Source of the DNA: Pontibacter russatus
GTDB lineage: Bacteria > Bacteroidota > Bacteroidia > Cytophagales > Hymenobacteraceae
Assembly: GCF_009931655.1 (NCBI RefSeq)
Contig: NZ_CP047984.1
Span: forward strand, 1 to 64,000
Direction of reading: 5' to 3'
DNA: 64,000 bases
Shown: piece by piece, positions 16,099-25,096 of the stretch
Position numbering within the stretch: the stretch's first letter is position 1
Layout of the letters: each line of letters starts with the position of its first letter
The notes under the pieces: generated by a model
Database searches by the model: none
The model's input: only the letters and a program-made list of their open reading frames with translations
What the model was told of the DNA's origin: nothing
Made by a program: the position numbers and the translations under genes

Positions 16099-19000
16099 AT
16101 GCCGAAAGTACTTCGTCTTCATAAAACCGGATCTAACGTGGAAGGCTGGGCGAAAACCAGCCAGATCACCAGCACCGAGATCAAAGATATAACCGATGGC
16201 GCCGGTGGCCGTGCCCTGAAGATCAACGCTTCCATCCCAACGCCATTTGCCAGGATGCACCTGCTCGAGACCGCCTTTGATTTTGTGAAGCGCGGTGTGG
16301 CGGGCTCCAACAACAGCATCTACCACCGGTTCGTCACCCACTTCTGGGATCTGTGGGAATTGCTTTACAACCACCAGAGCTACGCGCAGGCGGGCAACAA
16401 GATCATCATCCGCCGCTGGAACAAGCACCAGCAACTGAGCGCCATGCAGGCCAACCCGAACACGAGCCTGCTGGGCCGCACGCTCGAACTGTTCATGAAT
16501 GACAGCCGCTTTCAGGGCGTTGAAGACATCTTCCTGATTTTCTTCGAATCCACGACCAGTCGCGGCGACCGGCACATGCAGCTCATCGGCGGCACTTCGC
16601 CGTTGACCTTCCTTTTTGTGGCGCCGAACGTGCAGCCGCTGAGTCTGAACCGGGCGCAGAACATCGGTACGTACTTCGACCACCATTATGTGGCGCTGGA
16701 AGACAGGGAGCAGGATTTCAGGGAGTATGTACACAAGCTTTTCGTGTCGAACTCTGCGATGATTCAGGCGTTTCCGGCGGTATATAACGCCCTGGACGAG
16801 CACCTGCTGCGCAAAATTAATATGGCAGGGGCGGTAGGCCAGGGAGCCATTGCCTCAGAATACCTGCAACTGGTGGATTTTCAGCAGAACCCGGTGCATG
16901 TGGGCCATATCAACTTTCTGGTGAAAAAGGATCAGACTGCCGTGACCAGCAGCGATCTGTTCATCCGCCCGACCCACACCGGCTTTGCTGGCGAGCGACC
17001 GATTGTGCTGAAGCCCGAACTGCGGCTGGCACCAGATGTGAAGTACGTCAACAACCTCGCCTGGCCCACAAATACCATAGTAGGTTATGCCGATGAAAAA
17101 CCTTTGGAGAACCGTTCGCTGCCGGGTGTCGGGTTCAACTATCCATACCTGACGATAAACGACCTGCTGCAGGAAACGCTGGTGCAGGTGCCTTACGAGG
17201 TAAACACCGACCGTTTCTACAGTGGCACAGTGGTGTATCAGCCGGGTGTCACGGATAAATCCTTCAATTACCTGCTGCCGATCACGAGCCTGTACTTCGA
17301 GTTTTTCACGCCACAGGATCTGGCAAACCACCTGACCTTTTATATCGATATAAATCATGTGCGGGTGACGCTGAGTGTGCCGACGGAGAAAGGAAACGTG
17401 GTATATGAGCGCAGCTATTACGATAACCCGCTCAACTCGAAAGATGCTCATGGCAACGTGATTCCGGAGAAAGGCCGCATTGTGAAATCAAAGATCGGGC
17501 TGGGAGTTTTCCCGTTCTACAAGTTCACCGACGCGGTGCAGTACAATGATTTCTATAAGGTGATGCTAGTGGACGAGGACATCGATCCGCTGCTGGTGAA
17601 CAGGAACCACTCGCTCGCCTTCTTTGCAGGGGGCAGGCAACTGGAGGCAGGCGGCGGTATCATCTCAGCCACGGCGCACCGCAGAACCAAAAAGAGCAAC
17701 AGCAGCGCCGGCAGCACTTACTACGAGATCCGCGGCACACACTTCGACTTTGCGGAGTTTACGCATGCAGGGGTAGATTTTTCCGGGAAGGCGCTCATCG
17801 TGCCGAAGTACCAGGAAGTGCAGCAGGGTATTCTCAACTTCACGTTTGCCATCGACTTCGGAACCTCGAACACGCACATCGCCTATACCTCTGGCGCTAA
17901 CCAGCCGCCGCGCGAGTTCACCATCACCGCCAACGATCAGCAACTGGTGATGCTGAACAAACCATCCGACGATCCGGCTCTGACTGATTACCAGCGATTC
18001 CATAAGCGCGGCTTCGGCAGGTTGTTTGCCGTGGAAACCTTACTGAAGCGCGAGTTTATACCGTTGATCATCGGCTCCGGCGGTTCCTTGTATAACTTCC
18101 CGACCCGCACGGCTACCTGCGAGGCAATCGACTTTGAGAACCAGATCACGAACCTGTTCGGCAACATCAACATCGGTTTCTCCATCAACACCGAAGGCAC
18201 TCACCAGGACCAGTACAAGCAAACGTACCATACCGACCTGAAGTGGAGCGAGACGATGACCAATGCGGGCAAGCGCCGCATCGAAGCGTTCTTCACTGAA
18301 ATTATGCTCCTGATCAAAAACAAAGTGGTGCTGAACCACGGAAACGTGGCCGGTACGAAGGTGGTGTGGTTTGCCCCGCTTAGTTTTGATGAGTACTCGC
18401 GCAACATGTTCCAGAACGTGTGGGACGGGGTATATAACGCTGTGTTTAAGAACGGCAGAAACACCGTGTGCATCACGGAGTCCGTGGCGCCATTTTACTT
18501 CCTCTCCAGAACGGGAGCTGTGGTGCCCAGCCAGGACGAGAACCTGATAAACGTGGACATCGGCGGCGGCACGACCGATGTGCTGCTGTTCACGAACCGC
18601 AGGCCCTCCCACAGCTCTTCCTTCCGCTTTGCTGGCAACGACTTGTGGGGCGATGGCTTCGCCACCGTGAAGACCAAAAAAGACAATGGCCTGCTACAGT
18701 ACGGCGTGGACCACGTGTTGCGTATCCCGCTGACGGAGGAGGGACGCGAGTACCGCAAGTTCCTGGAGACGGCGCTGGACAACCCGGATTTCAACTCGGC
18801 GGATATCAGCAGCCTGCTGTTCAACTACGACAAAGAACTGAACTACAGCTCGCAGCTTTTGCAGGCGCGCCAGCTGCGGTTGATGTTTTACCTGCACTTC
18901 GGGGCGCTGATGTATCACCTGGCGCAACTGGTGCAGCAGCTGGATGTGAAAGTGCCGCGCTATATCTCCTTCAGCGGACGCGGCAGTTTATATATAAAGC

Positions 19001-19560
19001 TGCTGAGCGCCGGCAACAACCTCTCGAATGTGGAGCGCTATGCAAAAGCGATTTTCCTGAAAGTGACAGGGCAGGAGCCACCGGCTAATTTCAAACTGGT
19101 GCTGGTGGACAATCCGAAGCAGGTAACAGCCAATGGCGGCGCGATGGCTTTGGAGGGAACGGACCTGAACGACCTGACCAACATTCCGATCATGAAGCCG
19201 ACGGGATCTGCGAACATGGCGGATGCACTGACTCCGGTAACGAAAACCCAGATAACAGGGGAACTGCGCCAGGAAGTGATGGACAACGTGATGAACTGCC
19301 TGCAACTGCTGCTCGACGATCCGGACATCTCTCCGCTGATGCGCTCGATGGGCGTGGAGGTAGACACGAAGCGTGTGCTCGACTATATGCGCGCCAACCT
19401 GCAGGACAGCTACACCATGGTGCTGGAAGATACCGTACGCGGCCTGACCGACCGGGAGCAGCTGCACGAGACGATGTTCTTCATGCCACTGAAACAATCG
19501 CTATATTTGCTGTCGAAGGAACTGTACAGGCAGCAGTCGCAGGTGAGTGCGATGTCTTGA
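16099..19560 (+). CDS. Giant protein with C-terminal actin/Hsp70-type ATPase domain
   Basis: A 1153-aa cytosolic protein. The C-terminal half carries the three nucleotide-binding motifs of the actin/Hsp70 fold in the right order: phosphate-1 FAIDFGTSNTHIAY (583-596), phosphate-2 INVDIGGGTTDVLLF (817-831) and adenosine motif YISFSGRGSLY (955-965). The N-terminal 580 residues match nothing I know and probably hold a substrate or partner domain. The overall plan (very long N-extension, DIGGGTTD) is reminiscent of SrfB-type proteins, but I cannot confirm that. It lies between the tubulin-like gene and the motor genes, so an ATP-driven scaffolding or loading role in that machine is inferred. Confidence 0.72.
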   Translation: MPKVLRLHKTGSNVEGWAKTSQITSTEIKDITDGAGGRALKINASIPTPFARMHLLETAFDFVKRGVAGSNNSIYHRFVTHFWDLWELLYNHQSYAQAGNKIIIRRWNKHQQLSAMQANPNTSLLGRTLELFMNDSRFQGVEDIFLIFFESTTSRGDRHMQLIGGTSPLTFLFVAPNVQPLSLNRAQNIGTYFDHHYVALEDREQDFREYVHKLFVSNSAMIQAFPAVYNALDEHLLRKINMAGAVGQGAIASEYLQLVDFQQNPVHVGHINFLVKKDQTAVTSSDLFIRPTHTGFAGERPIVLKPELRLAPDVKYVNNLAWPTNTIVGYADEKPLENRSLPGVGFNYPYLTINDLLQETLVQVPYEVNTDRFYSGTVVYQPGVTDKSFNYLLPITSLYFEFFTPQDLANHLTFYIDINHVRVTLSVPTEKGNVVYERSYYDNPLNSKDAHGNVIPEKGRIVKSKIGLGVFPFYKFTDAVQYNDFYKVMLVDEDIDPLLVNRNHSLAFFAGGRQLEAGGGIISATAHRRTKKSNSSAGSTYYEIRGTHFDFAEFTHAGVDFSGKALIVPKYQEVQQGILNFTFAIDFGTSNTHIAYTSGANQPPREFTITANDQQLVMLNKPSDDPALTDYQRFHKRGFGRLFAVETLLKREFIPLIIGSGGSLYNFPTRTATCEAIDFENQITNLFGNINIGFSINTEGTHQDQYKQTYHTDLKWSETMTNAGKRRIEAFFTEIMLLIKNKVVLNHGNVAGTKVVWFAPLSFDEYSRNMFQNVWDGVYNAVFKNGRNTVCITESVAPFYFLSRTGAVVPSQDENLINVDIGGGTTDVLLFTNRRPSHSSSFRFAGNDLWGDGFATVKTKKDNGLLQYGVDHVLRIPLTEEGREYRKFLETALDNPDFNSADISSLLFNYDKELNYSSQLLQARQLRLMFYLHFGALMYHLAQLVQQLDVKVPRYISFSGRGSLYIKLLSAGNNLSNVERYAKAIFLKVTGQEPPANFKLVLVDNPKQVTANGGAMALEGTDLNDLTNIPIMKPTGSANMADALTPVTKTQITGELRQEVMDNVMNCLQLLLDDPDISPLMRSMGVEVDTKRVLDYMRANLQDSYTMVLEDTVRGLTDREQLHETMFFMPLKQSLYLLSKELYRQQSQVSAMS

Positions 19561-19772
19561 GTTATATAGCCAGAAAGTCAGCAAGTGGATTTTCGATGGT
19601 TCGGATTTATCCCCCAGCCCCTCCTGGGGGTGTAGGGGTGGTTGGACCCGGTAAAGAGAATCTTTTTATATATAGCAAGAGCCTTCAAAATCATATATAC
19701 CACATACCTCGGCCACCTGACCGAATAATTTCAGGCCTTAATTTCATATACAAGCACAAACAGCACGAACAC
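19561..19772. repeat. Palindromic C/G repeat in the second operon gap
   Basis: Between the actin-like gene and the coiled-coil gene lies 212 nt without a gene. 19611-19641 reads CCCCCAGCCCCTCCTGGGGG plus TGTAGGGGTGG, a short palindrome followed by a G-rich tail, of the same general build as the repeats around 57250-58060. A TTG-started frame running through this gap is not credible. Confidence 0.55.
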
Positions 19773-20729
19773 ATGGATTATATAGCAATAATAGTAAGTC
19801 TGGTGGCAGTGGTAGGAGCGGGGTTTGCCTTCCTGAGAGCCAACAGCTCGCATCATATCTTAGGAAAGCGAATAGAAACGCTGAAGGAGAAGAACAACCT
19901 GATGGAGGCCCGGCTCCGGAAACTGGAGGGCAACGCTGGCAGGGGGAACAGACCAGCGAATGAAGCAAGCGAGTCCGGGCGCAGGAACCAGCCACGGCAG
20001 GAGCAGCAAAACGAGCCGAACCCACGCAACCAGCAGCGCCAGGAGCAGCAGAATGAGTCAAGGCAGAACGAGCCACGCCAGAAGCAGCCGAGGCAGGAGC
20101 AGCAGGAGCGGCGGCAAAAACAACGCGAGCGGCAGCCACAACCCCTGCAACAGGATGCAACAGCAGCCTCCTTATCACTCCCCGACGAGGAAGCGGCGCA
20201 ACAACCGCAGCAGCCGAGACGGAAGAAGGAGAACCGCCGCCGCAACGAGCCCAGAGAAAGAGCGAGCTATGGCGAGTTAGAAAGAGGAGAGGAACAGACG
20301 CCAGCCCAGAGGCCCGTTAAACTGGAAATTGCGGGAGGTGATTTGCTGGACGAGCTAGAGCAGCAGTCCGGAAATGCAAGCCCAATTACAGCACCGGAAG
20401 AGGCCACCTACTCAGGTAAAAAATACGCCATCATCCCGGAGGACGGCGTGATACGGCTGCACCAGTTGCAGCAGCAGCCCGACTCTGACAGCTATATAGA
20501 AGTGGATGCCCCGGCGGATGGCGGCAACAGCACGCATTACCGCTTTAACCTGGCAGGAAACCATGCTTTTGTGATCGCGCAGGGCATCGACCGCCTGGAG
20601 AATGCCTTTGATTTCGAAAAGCCGTCGAACCGCGTGGTAAACAAAGTAGTGCAGCAGCAGGACGGCCTACTCACTAAGGTAAACAACGGCTGGAAGATAG
20701 TCGAGAAGGCCAGAATAGATTTCAGATAA
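19773..20729 (+). CDS. Membrane-anchored coiled-coil, Gln/Arg-rich protein
   Basis: 318 aa starting MDYIAIIVSLVAVVGAGFAF: one N-terminal membrane helix (residues 3-22), a short coiled coil (about 28-48, KRIETLKEKNNLMEARLRKL), then roughly 120 residues extremely rich in Q, R, E, N and P, and a C-terminal globular region (about 205-318, YSGKKYAIIPEDGVIRLHQL onward). The low-complexity belt looks like a disordered linker. Starts at the ATG at 19773 because the longer frame upstream reads through a repeat. It precedes the channel gene by 9 nt and likely tethers cytosolic components to the membrane. Confidence 0.65.
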   Translation: MDYIAIIVSLVAVVGAGFAFLRANSSHHILGKRIETLKEKNNLMEARLRKLEGNAGRGNRPANEASESGRRNQPRQEQQNEPNPRNQQRQEQQNESRQNEPRQKQPRQEQQERRQKQRERQPQPLQQDATAASLSLPDEEAAQQPQQPRRKKENRRRNEPRERASYGELERGEEQTPAQRPVKLEIAGGDLLDELEQQSGNASPITAPEEATYSGKKYAIIPEDGVIRLHQLQQQPDSDSYIEVDAPADGGNSTHYRFNLAGNHAFVIAQGIDRLENAFDFEKPSNRVVNKVVQQQDGLLTKVNNGWKIVEKARIDFR

Positions 20730-20738
20730 AACGCGCTG

Positions 20739-22490
20739 ATGGAAGGCATATTTATTTTTGAGGCGCTTTTAGTACTGGCGATACTTGGTTACCAGTTTTA
20801 TATATACCGGAACACCAGGGCCAAAATTGAGCTGATCAAAAATCTTTTCCCTTCCGAAGAGCAGCTTTCAGTCACGGAGCACCTGCTTGATAATTCCCCG
20901 AAAGCCGCCGCCAAAGCTGGTTCCACGGATCAGCTTTGGGAGTCGTTGCTGGCGGGCAGGCCTTTCCGGGAGTATATGCCCTCCAACCCGGTGGTAAAAC
21001 GCATTGTCTCCACCGAGAACGACATCCTGCACATTGAGGCAAAGGGCGGGGCCGTGCCAGCCTACTCGGTAGCCAAAGACAAATTTGAGCGACTGGTTAG
21101 CGGCAACAACATCTACCTGATGGAAGGCGATCCGGACGCGCTTGTAAGCACGGTGGCTTCGGGTGGTAAAGGAACAGCGACGATTGATCTGATAGAAGCC
21201 CGGAACCCATCCGAGACCTTCAGCAAGATCATCCGGAACACCAACGAGTACCTGAAGCGCAACAAAGGCGCGGCAGCGGATTTTGATATCCTGAAAGATG
21301 TGTCGGAGCGCTACTCCGAAGCCCTGGATGCGGAAGTGCAGTCGACGGTGGCCACGCCGCTATATATAGGTTTGCTGGGAACGTTCTCCGGGGTGATTAT
21401 AGGTTTGTCGAGCCTGATCTGGTCCGGCCTTGGTGCGGAGGAAGCAGCAGGTTCGTTCATCACGGACCAGAACATCCCGTCCTTCCTGTTCGGCGTGATG
21501 ATCGCCATGGCGGGCAGCTTCTGCGGACTGCTGCTGACGCTGCTGGGGAACAATGCCCTGAAAGACGCCCGCAGCACCCGTGACAGGCTGCAGAACGAAT
21601 ACTACACCTTCCTGCAAACGCACCTGCTGCCCAAACTCAACTCCGATATGGCTGCCAGTCTGGGCAACCTGAAGTCGGTGCTGGATTCCTTCAACAAAGA
21701 TTTTCTGGACAAAATCCTCGGTTTCCGGCCCATTGTGGACACGCTCACCGAGAACATCAGTACGCAAAAGGAGTTTATCGAGAAGCTGGACAAGATAGGC
21801 TTCACGCAGATGGCTAATGCTAATCTGCAGGTCTTCGACAAGATGAAGGAAAGCGAGCAGCTGTTCAAAAACTTCATGCAGTACCAGGTGGCGCTGAACG
21901 AGTCGGTGCGGAAAGGGGCGGAGCTGACGCATACCATCAGCAATGTGCTCAATCGGCTGAACGGCCTGCAGGAGGGCTTTGACAAGGTGCCCGGCTATCT
22001 GCAGAAGCACGACGAGTCGATTCAGCGGCAGGTGAATTTCTTCGGGCAGCACGAGCGCGAACTGCAGGACATCGGTTCGCGGGTGGAGCAGTATTTCGAT
22101 AAGGCCGCCCTGCGGTTAACGGATTTAATGGAAGCGCGGCTGCAGCACCAGGAGCGCGATGCGCAGAATGCTTATGAGAAATGGCAGGAGCATTTCCGGA
22201 CCCTGAACGAAGACAATATCTACCAGCGCATCCTGGATTATATGCAGCCCTTCCAGAACCTGAGCCAGCAGCAGGAAAACATGAACGGCGCGCAGCGGCA
22301 ACTGGCGGGCGAGATAAGGCAGACAAACGAGCGTCTGCTACAGAAGATAGAAGCCGACACCGCTATTCAGCAGCAATTGCTACAGCAACTCCAGGCCCTG
22401 AACGCCAACATGGTCCGGAGCATGGAGCCGGGGCCGATAAAGGCGGCGTTTGACAAGCTATTTGGCAGTGGCGGGAACCACAGGAGGTAG
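20739..22490 (+). CDS. MotA/TolQ/ExbB/ZorA-like proton-channel protein with long coiled tail
   Basis: 583 aa. Helix 1 at residues 2-22; helices 2 and 3 at about 207-229 (PLYIGLLGTFSGVIIGLSSL) and 249-270 (FLFGVMIAMAGSFCGLLLTL), with the G-T-F-x-G and A-G-x-x-G-L-L patterns of MotA/ExbB-type stator channels. Residues 275-583 form a long, charged, heptad-like tail (repeated QEx, LQxL segments), as in ZorA of the Zorya defence system, whose tail reaches into the cytoplasm. The order with an OmpA/MotB-like partner 2 nt downstream matches stator operons. Ion used and cargo are unknown. Confidence 0.75.
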   Translation: MEGIFIFEALLVLAILGYQFYIYRNTRAKIELIKNLFPSEEQLSVTEHLLDNSPKAAAKAGSTDQLWESLLAGRPFREYMPSNPVVKRIVSTENDILHIEAKGGAVPAYSVAKDKFERLVSGNNIYLMEGDPDALVSTVASGGKGTATIDLIEARNPSETFSKIIRNTNEYLKRNKGAAADFDILKDVSERYSEALDAEVQSTVATPLYIGLLGTFSGVIIGLSSLIWSGLGAEEAAGSFITDQNIPSFLFGVMIAMAGSFCGLLLTLLGNNALKDARSTRDRLQNEYYTFLQTHLLPKLNSDMAASLGNLKSVLDSFNKDFLDKILGFRPIVDTLTENISTQKEFIEKLDKIGFTQMANANLQVFDKMKESEQLFKNFMQYQVALNESVRKGAELTHTISNVLNRLNGLQEGFDKVPGYLQKHDESIQRQVNFFGQHERELQDIGSRVEQYFDKAALRLTDLMEARLQHQERDAQNAYEKWQEHFRTLNEDNIYQRILDYMQPFQNLSQQQENMNGAQRQLAGEIRQTNERLLQKIEADTAIQQQLLQQLQALNANMVRSMEPGPIKAAFDKLFGSGGNHRR

Positions 22491-22492
22491 AA

Positions 22493-23152
22493 ATGAGCAA
22501 GGAGAGCAGAGATTTTTTCTGGCCCAGCTACGTTGATTTGATGACAGTGCTGTTCCTGGTGATGCTGGTCCTGTTTGTGCTGAGCTTTAAAATGTTCCAG
22601 GGCAAGGACCGTGAAAATCGCGAAAACATTGCCCGGCTGCAGGTAGAAGTGGCCGAGAAGCGCAAGCTGGATGAGATAAAAGCCGCCCTTGCCCGCCTCG
22701 ATGACGAATATTTCCAGTACAACGAGAAGTATAAGCGGCACGAGCTGCTGGTAGATGTGCTGTTTGAGCAAAGCAGCGCCATGATACCGGAGCGTTCGCG
22801 CGCGCCTCTCCGCAAAGCCGGACAGAACCTGAGCCAGGTCATCAATTCCATCGAAGACAAAGACGTGAAATACCTGATTGTGATAGATGGCCGCGCCGCC
22901 AGCTTCCCTAAAGGCGATCCCCGCAACATCACGCAGCGCGAATATGCCCTGGAACTGAGTTATCAGCGGGCGCTGGCCCTGTTGAAGTTCTGGCGGAATG
23001 CGGGCATCCAGTTTCCCGAAGACCAGGTAGAGATAATTGCAGCCGGGAGCGGCTTTGAGGGCGCAGGCCGCAAAGGCGATATCCGCGACCGCCGGTTCGT
23101 GATCCAAATTCTGCCGAAGGTGGGCACACTGGAAGCTGGTGAGGAGGAATAA
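22493..23152 (+). CDS. MotB/ZorB-like OmpA-domain stator partner
   Basis: 219 aa. One N-terminal membrane helix (14-33, VDLMTVLFLVMLVLFVLSF) contains Asp15 at the position of the proton-accepting Asp of MotB/ExbD/ZorB. A charged helix (37-90) leads to a C-terminal OmpA-like peptidoglycan-binding domain (about 95-210): LIVIDGRA, LSYQRALALL, IIAAGSGFEG and RDRRFVIQI follow the family pattern, though the usual Thr-Asp of the GHTD loop is replaced. Together with the channel gene 2 nt upstream it forms a 5:2-type stator unit by family analogy. It ends the operon; the next gene is convergent. Confidence 0.8.
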   Translation: MSKESRDFFWPSYVDLMTVLFLVMLVLFVLSFKMFQGKDRENRENIARLQVEVAEKRKLDEIKAALARLDDEYFQYNEKYKRHELLVDVLFEQSSAMIPERSRAPLRKAGQNLSQVINSIEDKDVKYLIVIDGRAASFPKGDPRNITQREYALELSYQRALALLKFWRNAGIQFPEDQVEIIAAGSGFEGAGRKGDIRDRRFVIQILPKVGTLEAGEEE

Positions 23153-23210
23153 GATCCAGTGGTCAGAAACTATAAATGATAAATTTATAGTAACCGAAAA
23201 GCCCTATTTC

Positions 23211-23894
23211 TCACCTGTTGTAGTGGCGCTCCCCGAAGATGCCGCTGCCCACCCGGATCATGGTGCTGCCTTCCGCCACGGCCAGTTGCCAGTCAGAGGT
23301 CATCCCCATGGAGATTTCCCGGAAGCTGTCTTTGGCAACGAAAAAGGTGTCTTTCAGTTGCTGAAAGCACTGGCGCAGGTACCGGAACTCCTGGCGCAGT
23401 TTTTCTTCATCATCCGTGTTGGTGGCAATGCCCATTACGCCCGTGATACTGACATAGTTCATCTGGCGGTATTCCTCCGACTGCAGCAGTGCCACGGCCT
23501 CCTCGTAACTCATCCCAAATTTGGTTTCTTCATCCGCAATCGAGATTTGCAGCATGCAGTTAATAGGCAGGGTGCGGCCAAACATCTCAGCGCGCCTGTT
23601 TATCTCCCGCAGCAGCTTCAGGCTGTCCACCGATTGAATGGTGTCGATAAACTGTGCTATGTACTTTACCTTGTTTGTCTGCAGGTGGCCGATGAGGTGC
23701 CAGGCAATGTCGTGGGGGAGCTGGTCGCGCTTTTCTACCAGTTCCTGCACTTTGTTCTCTCCGAAGAGGCGATGGCCAGCGTCATATGCTTCTCTAACTT
23801 TTTCCGCAGGATGGGTTTTGGACACAGCCACCAGCCGGCAGGGCGTGTTCCGCAGTTGCTCGTCGAAGTAAAGGATGTTTTCAGCTATTGACAT
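23211..23894 (-). CDS. yggS: YggS/PLPBP-family pyridoxal-phosphate homeostasis protein
   Basis: 227 aa. The PLP-binding Lys26 lies in LVAVSKTHP, followed by FGENKVQEL (44-52), WHLIGHLQTNK (65-75) and the phosphate-binding C-terminus SMGMTSDWQLAVAEGSTMIRVGSGIFG (about 193-219). These are diagnostic of the family, which binds and buffers PLP and affects amino-acid pools, without known enzymatic turnover. Full family length. Convergent with the stator genes; downstream gene order gives no further clue. Confidence 0.95.
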   Translation of the reverse strand: MSIAENILYFDEQLRNTPCRLVAVSKTHPAEKVREAYDAGHRLFGENKVQELVEKRDQLPHDIAWHLIGHLQTNKVKYIAQFIDTIQSVDSLKLLREINRRAEMFGRTLPINCMLQISIADEETKFGMSYEEAVALLQSEEYRQMNYVSITGVMGIATNTDDEEKLRQEFRYLRQCFQQLKDTFFVAKDSFREISMGMTSDWQLAVAEGSTMIRVGSGIFGERHYNR

Positions 23895-23924
23895 TTCTTT
23901 ATTTTTTGACAGTTATATATACGT

Positions 23925-24040
23925 ATCACGACGTACGTATCAAGTATCACGATTGGAGGTAGTGTTTATATATAAGTACACTATATAAACTAACGAAGCA
24001 AGAGCATCGTGCTACGTGATACGCAATACGTGCTACGCGT
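23925..24040. repeat. Degenerate ACGTATCACG-type repeats
   Basis: Repeated imperfect units of CGTATCACGA and CACGTAGCAC fill the region on both sides of a short AT-rich block; the left and right parts are roughly inverse complements. Lies between yggS and batA, and resembles the simple repeats at other gene boundaries. Confidence 0.6.
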
Positions 24041-24043
24041 TAT

Positions 24044-25096
24044 TCAATCCTCCAGCACGTTGGTGATAAAGGTGTTTTTGAGAAGCATCCAGCAAAGGAG
24101 CAGCAGCAGCGCCCATTTCAGGTACACCTGGTAATAATCCTGGGTGTCGCGGAAGCGCTTCTCCGTTATCTCGGTTTTCTCCAGCCGGTTGATGTTCCGG
24201 AAGATTTCCTGCAGGGCATCTTTGCTGTCGGCCCTGAAGAAGCTCCCTTCGCCCACCGTCGCGATTTTACGCAGCGTGGTTTCGTCCAGCTGTGTCTCCA
24301 CCAGCAGCGTTTTGCCTGTTTCCTCCTCCGTGTAGGTCACTTTTCCGTCTTTACCGATCCCGATGGTATATAGTTTTATGCCATAGGCGTAGGCCAGTTG
24401 GGCGGCCAGTTCGGGGTCCAGGCTGCCGGCAGTGTTCTCGCCGTCGCTGATCAGGATGATGACTTTGCTTTTGGCCTCCGTGTCGCGCATCCGGTTGATG
24501 GCTACGGCCAGGGCACTGCCAATTGCCGTGCCCTCGTTTTCGATCATCTTAAAACCGATGGAGTTAATGTTGTCGCGCAGCAGTTCGTAGTCAGTGGTGA
24601 GGGGGGAGAGGGAGTAGGCATCGCCTGCAAACACGACTATGCCAATGCGGTCCTGCACGCGGCCACCGATAAAGTTGAGCGCCACCTCTTTGGCCGCTGT
24701 CAGCCGGTCCGGCTTTATATCCTGCAGCTCCATGGAGCCCGACACATCCAGCGCGAGCACAATGTCGATGCCTTCCGCGGTTTGCTCCACCTGCTCGTTT
24801 ACGCGCTGCGGGCGGGCCAGCGCCACCACTACCAGCATCATGAACAGGATAAAGACCAGGTTGGGGATATGGCGCAGCACACTGCTCCACTGCCAGCGAA
24901 CCTTACCCTCAAACATGGCCAGGTCAAGCTTGTTGCGCGTGTTCAGGGTAAACAGCCACTTCAGCAGAAACAGCAGGGGCACCACAGGCAGTATATACAG
25001 CACCAGCGGGTACACCCACTCAAACGAGCGCAGGGTGCCGTAGCTGAACCATTCCAGGCTGAGCCAGTCCCAGGAGTTATCGGGTATTCTTAGCAT
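24044..25096 (-). CDS. batA: BatA-like von Willebrand factor A membrane protein
   Basis: 350 aa. Helices at about 29-47 and 79-94, a vWA domain starting at about residue 110 with intact MIDAS DVSGS (117-121) and later TAIGSAL and ISDGENT, and a terminal helix near 320-338. This is the BatA protein of the Bacteroides aerotolerance (Bat) cluster, an envelope vWA protein with incompletely known function. The start at 25096 overlaps the preceding gene by 20 nt, as expected in an operon; the longer frame to 25201 is a shadow. BatB and later Bat genes are not downstream, where yggS follows. Confidence 0.9.
   Translation of the reverse strand: MLRIPDNSWDWLSLEWFSYGTLRSFEWVYPLVLYILPVVPLLFLLKWLFTLNTRNKLDLAMFEGKVRWQWSSVLRHIPNLVFILFMMLVVVALARPQRVNEQVEQTAEGIDIVLALDVSGSMELQDIKPDRLTAAKEVALNFIGGRVQDRIGIVVFAGDAYSLSPLTTDYELLRDNINSIGFKMIENEGTAIGSALAVAINRMRDTEAKSKVIILISDGENTAGSLDPELAAQLAYAYGIKLYTIGIGKDGKVTYTEEETGKTLLVETQLDETTLRKIATVGEGSFFRADSKDALQEIFRNINRLEKTEITEKRFRDTQDYYQVYLKWALLLLLCWMLLKNTFITNVLED

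Noticed and set aside
19557..19772. N-terminal extension of the coiled-coil protein back to a TTG at 19557
   Set aside because: The extension is encoded by a C/G repeat and lacks a membrane-helix start; MDYIAIIV at 19773 is preferred.
12373..23152. Operon as a canonical Zorya defence system
   Set aside because: Only ZorA/ZorB-like genes are present; no ZorC, ZorD or ZorE-like partner, so it is not standard Zorya.
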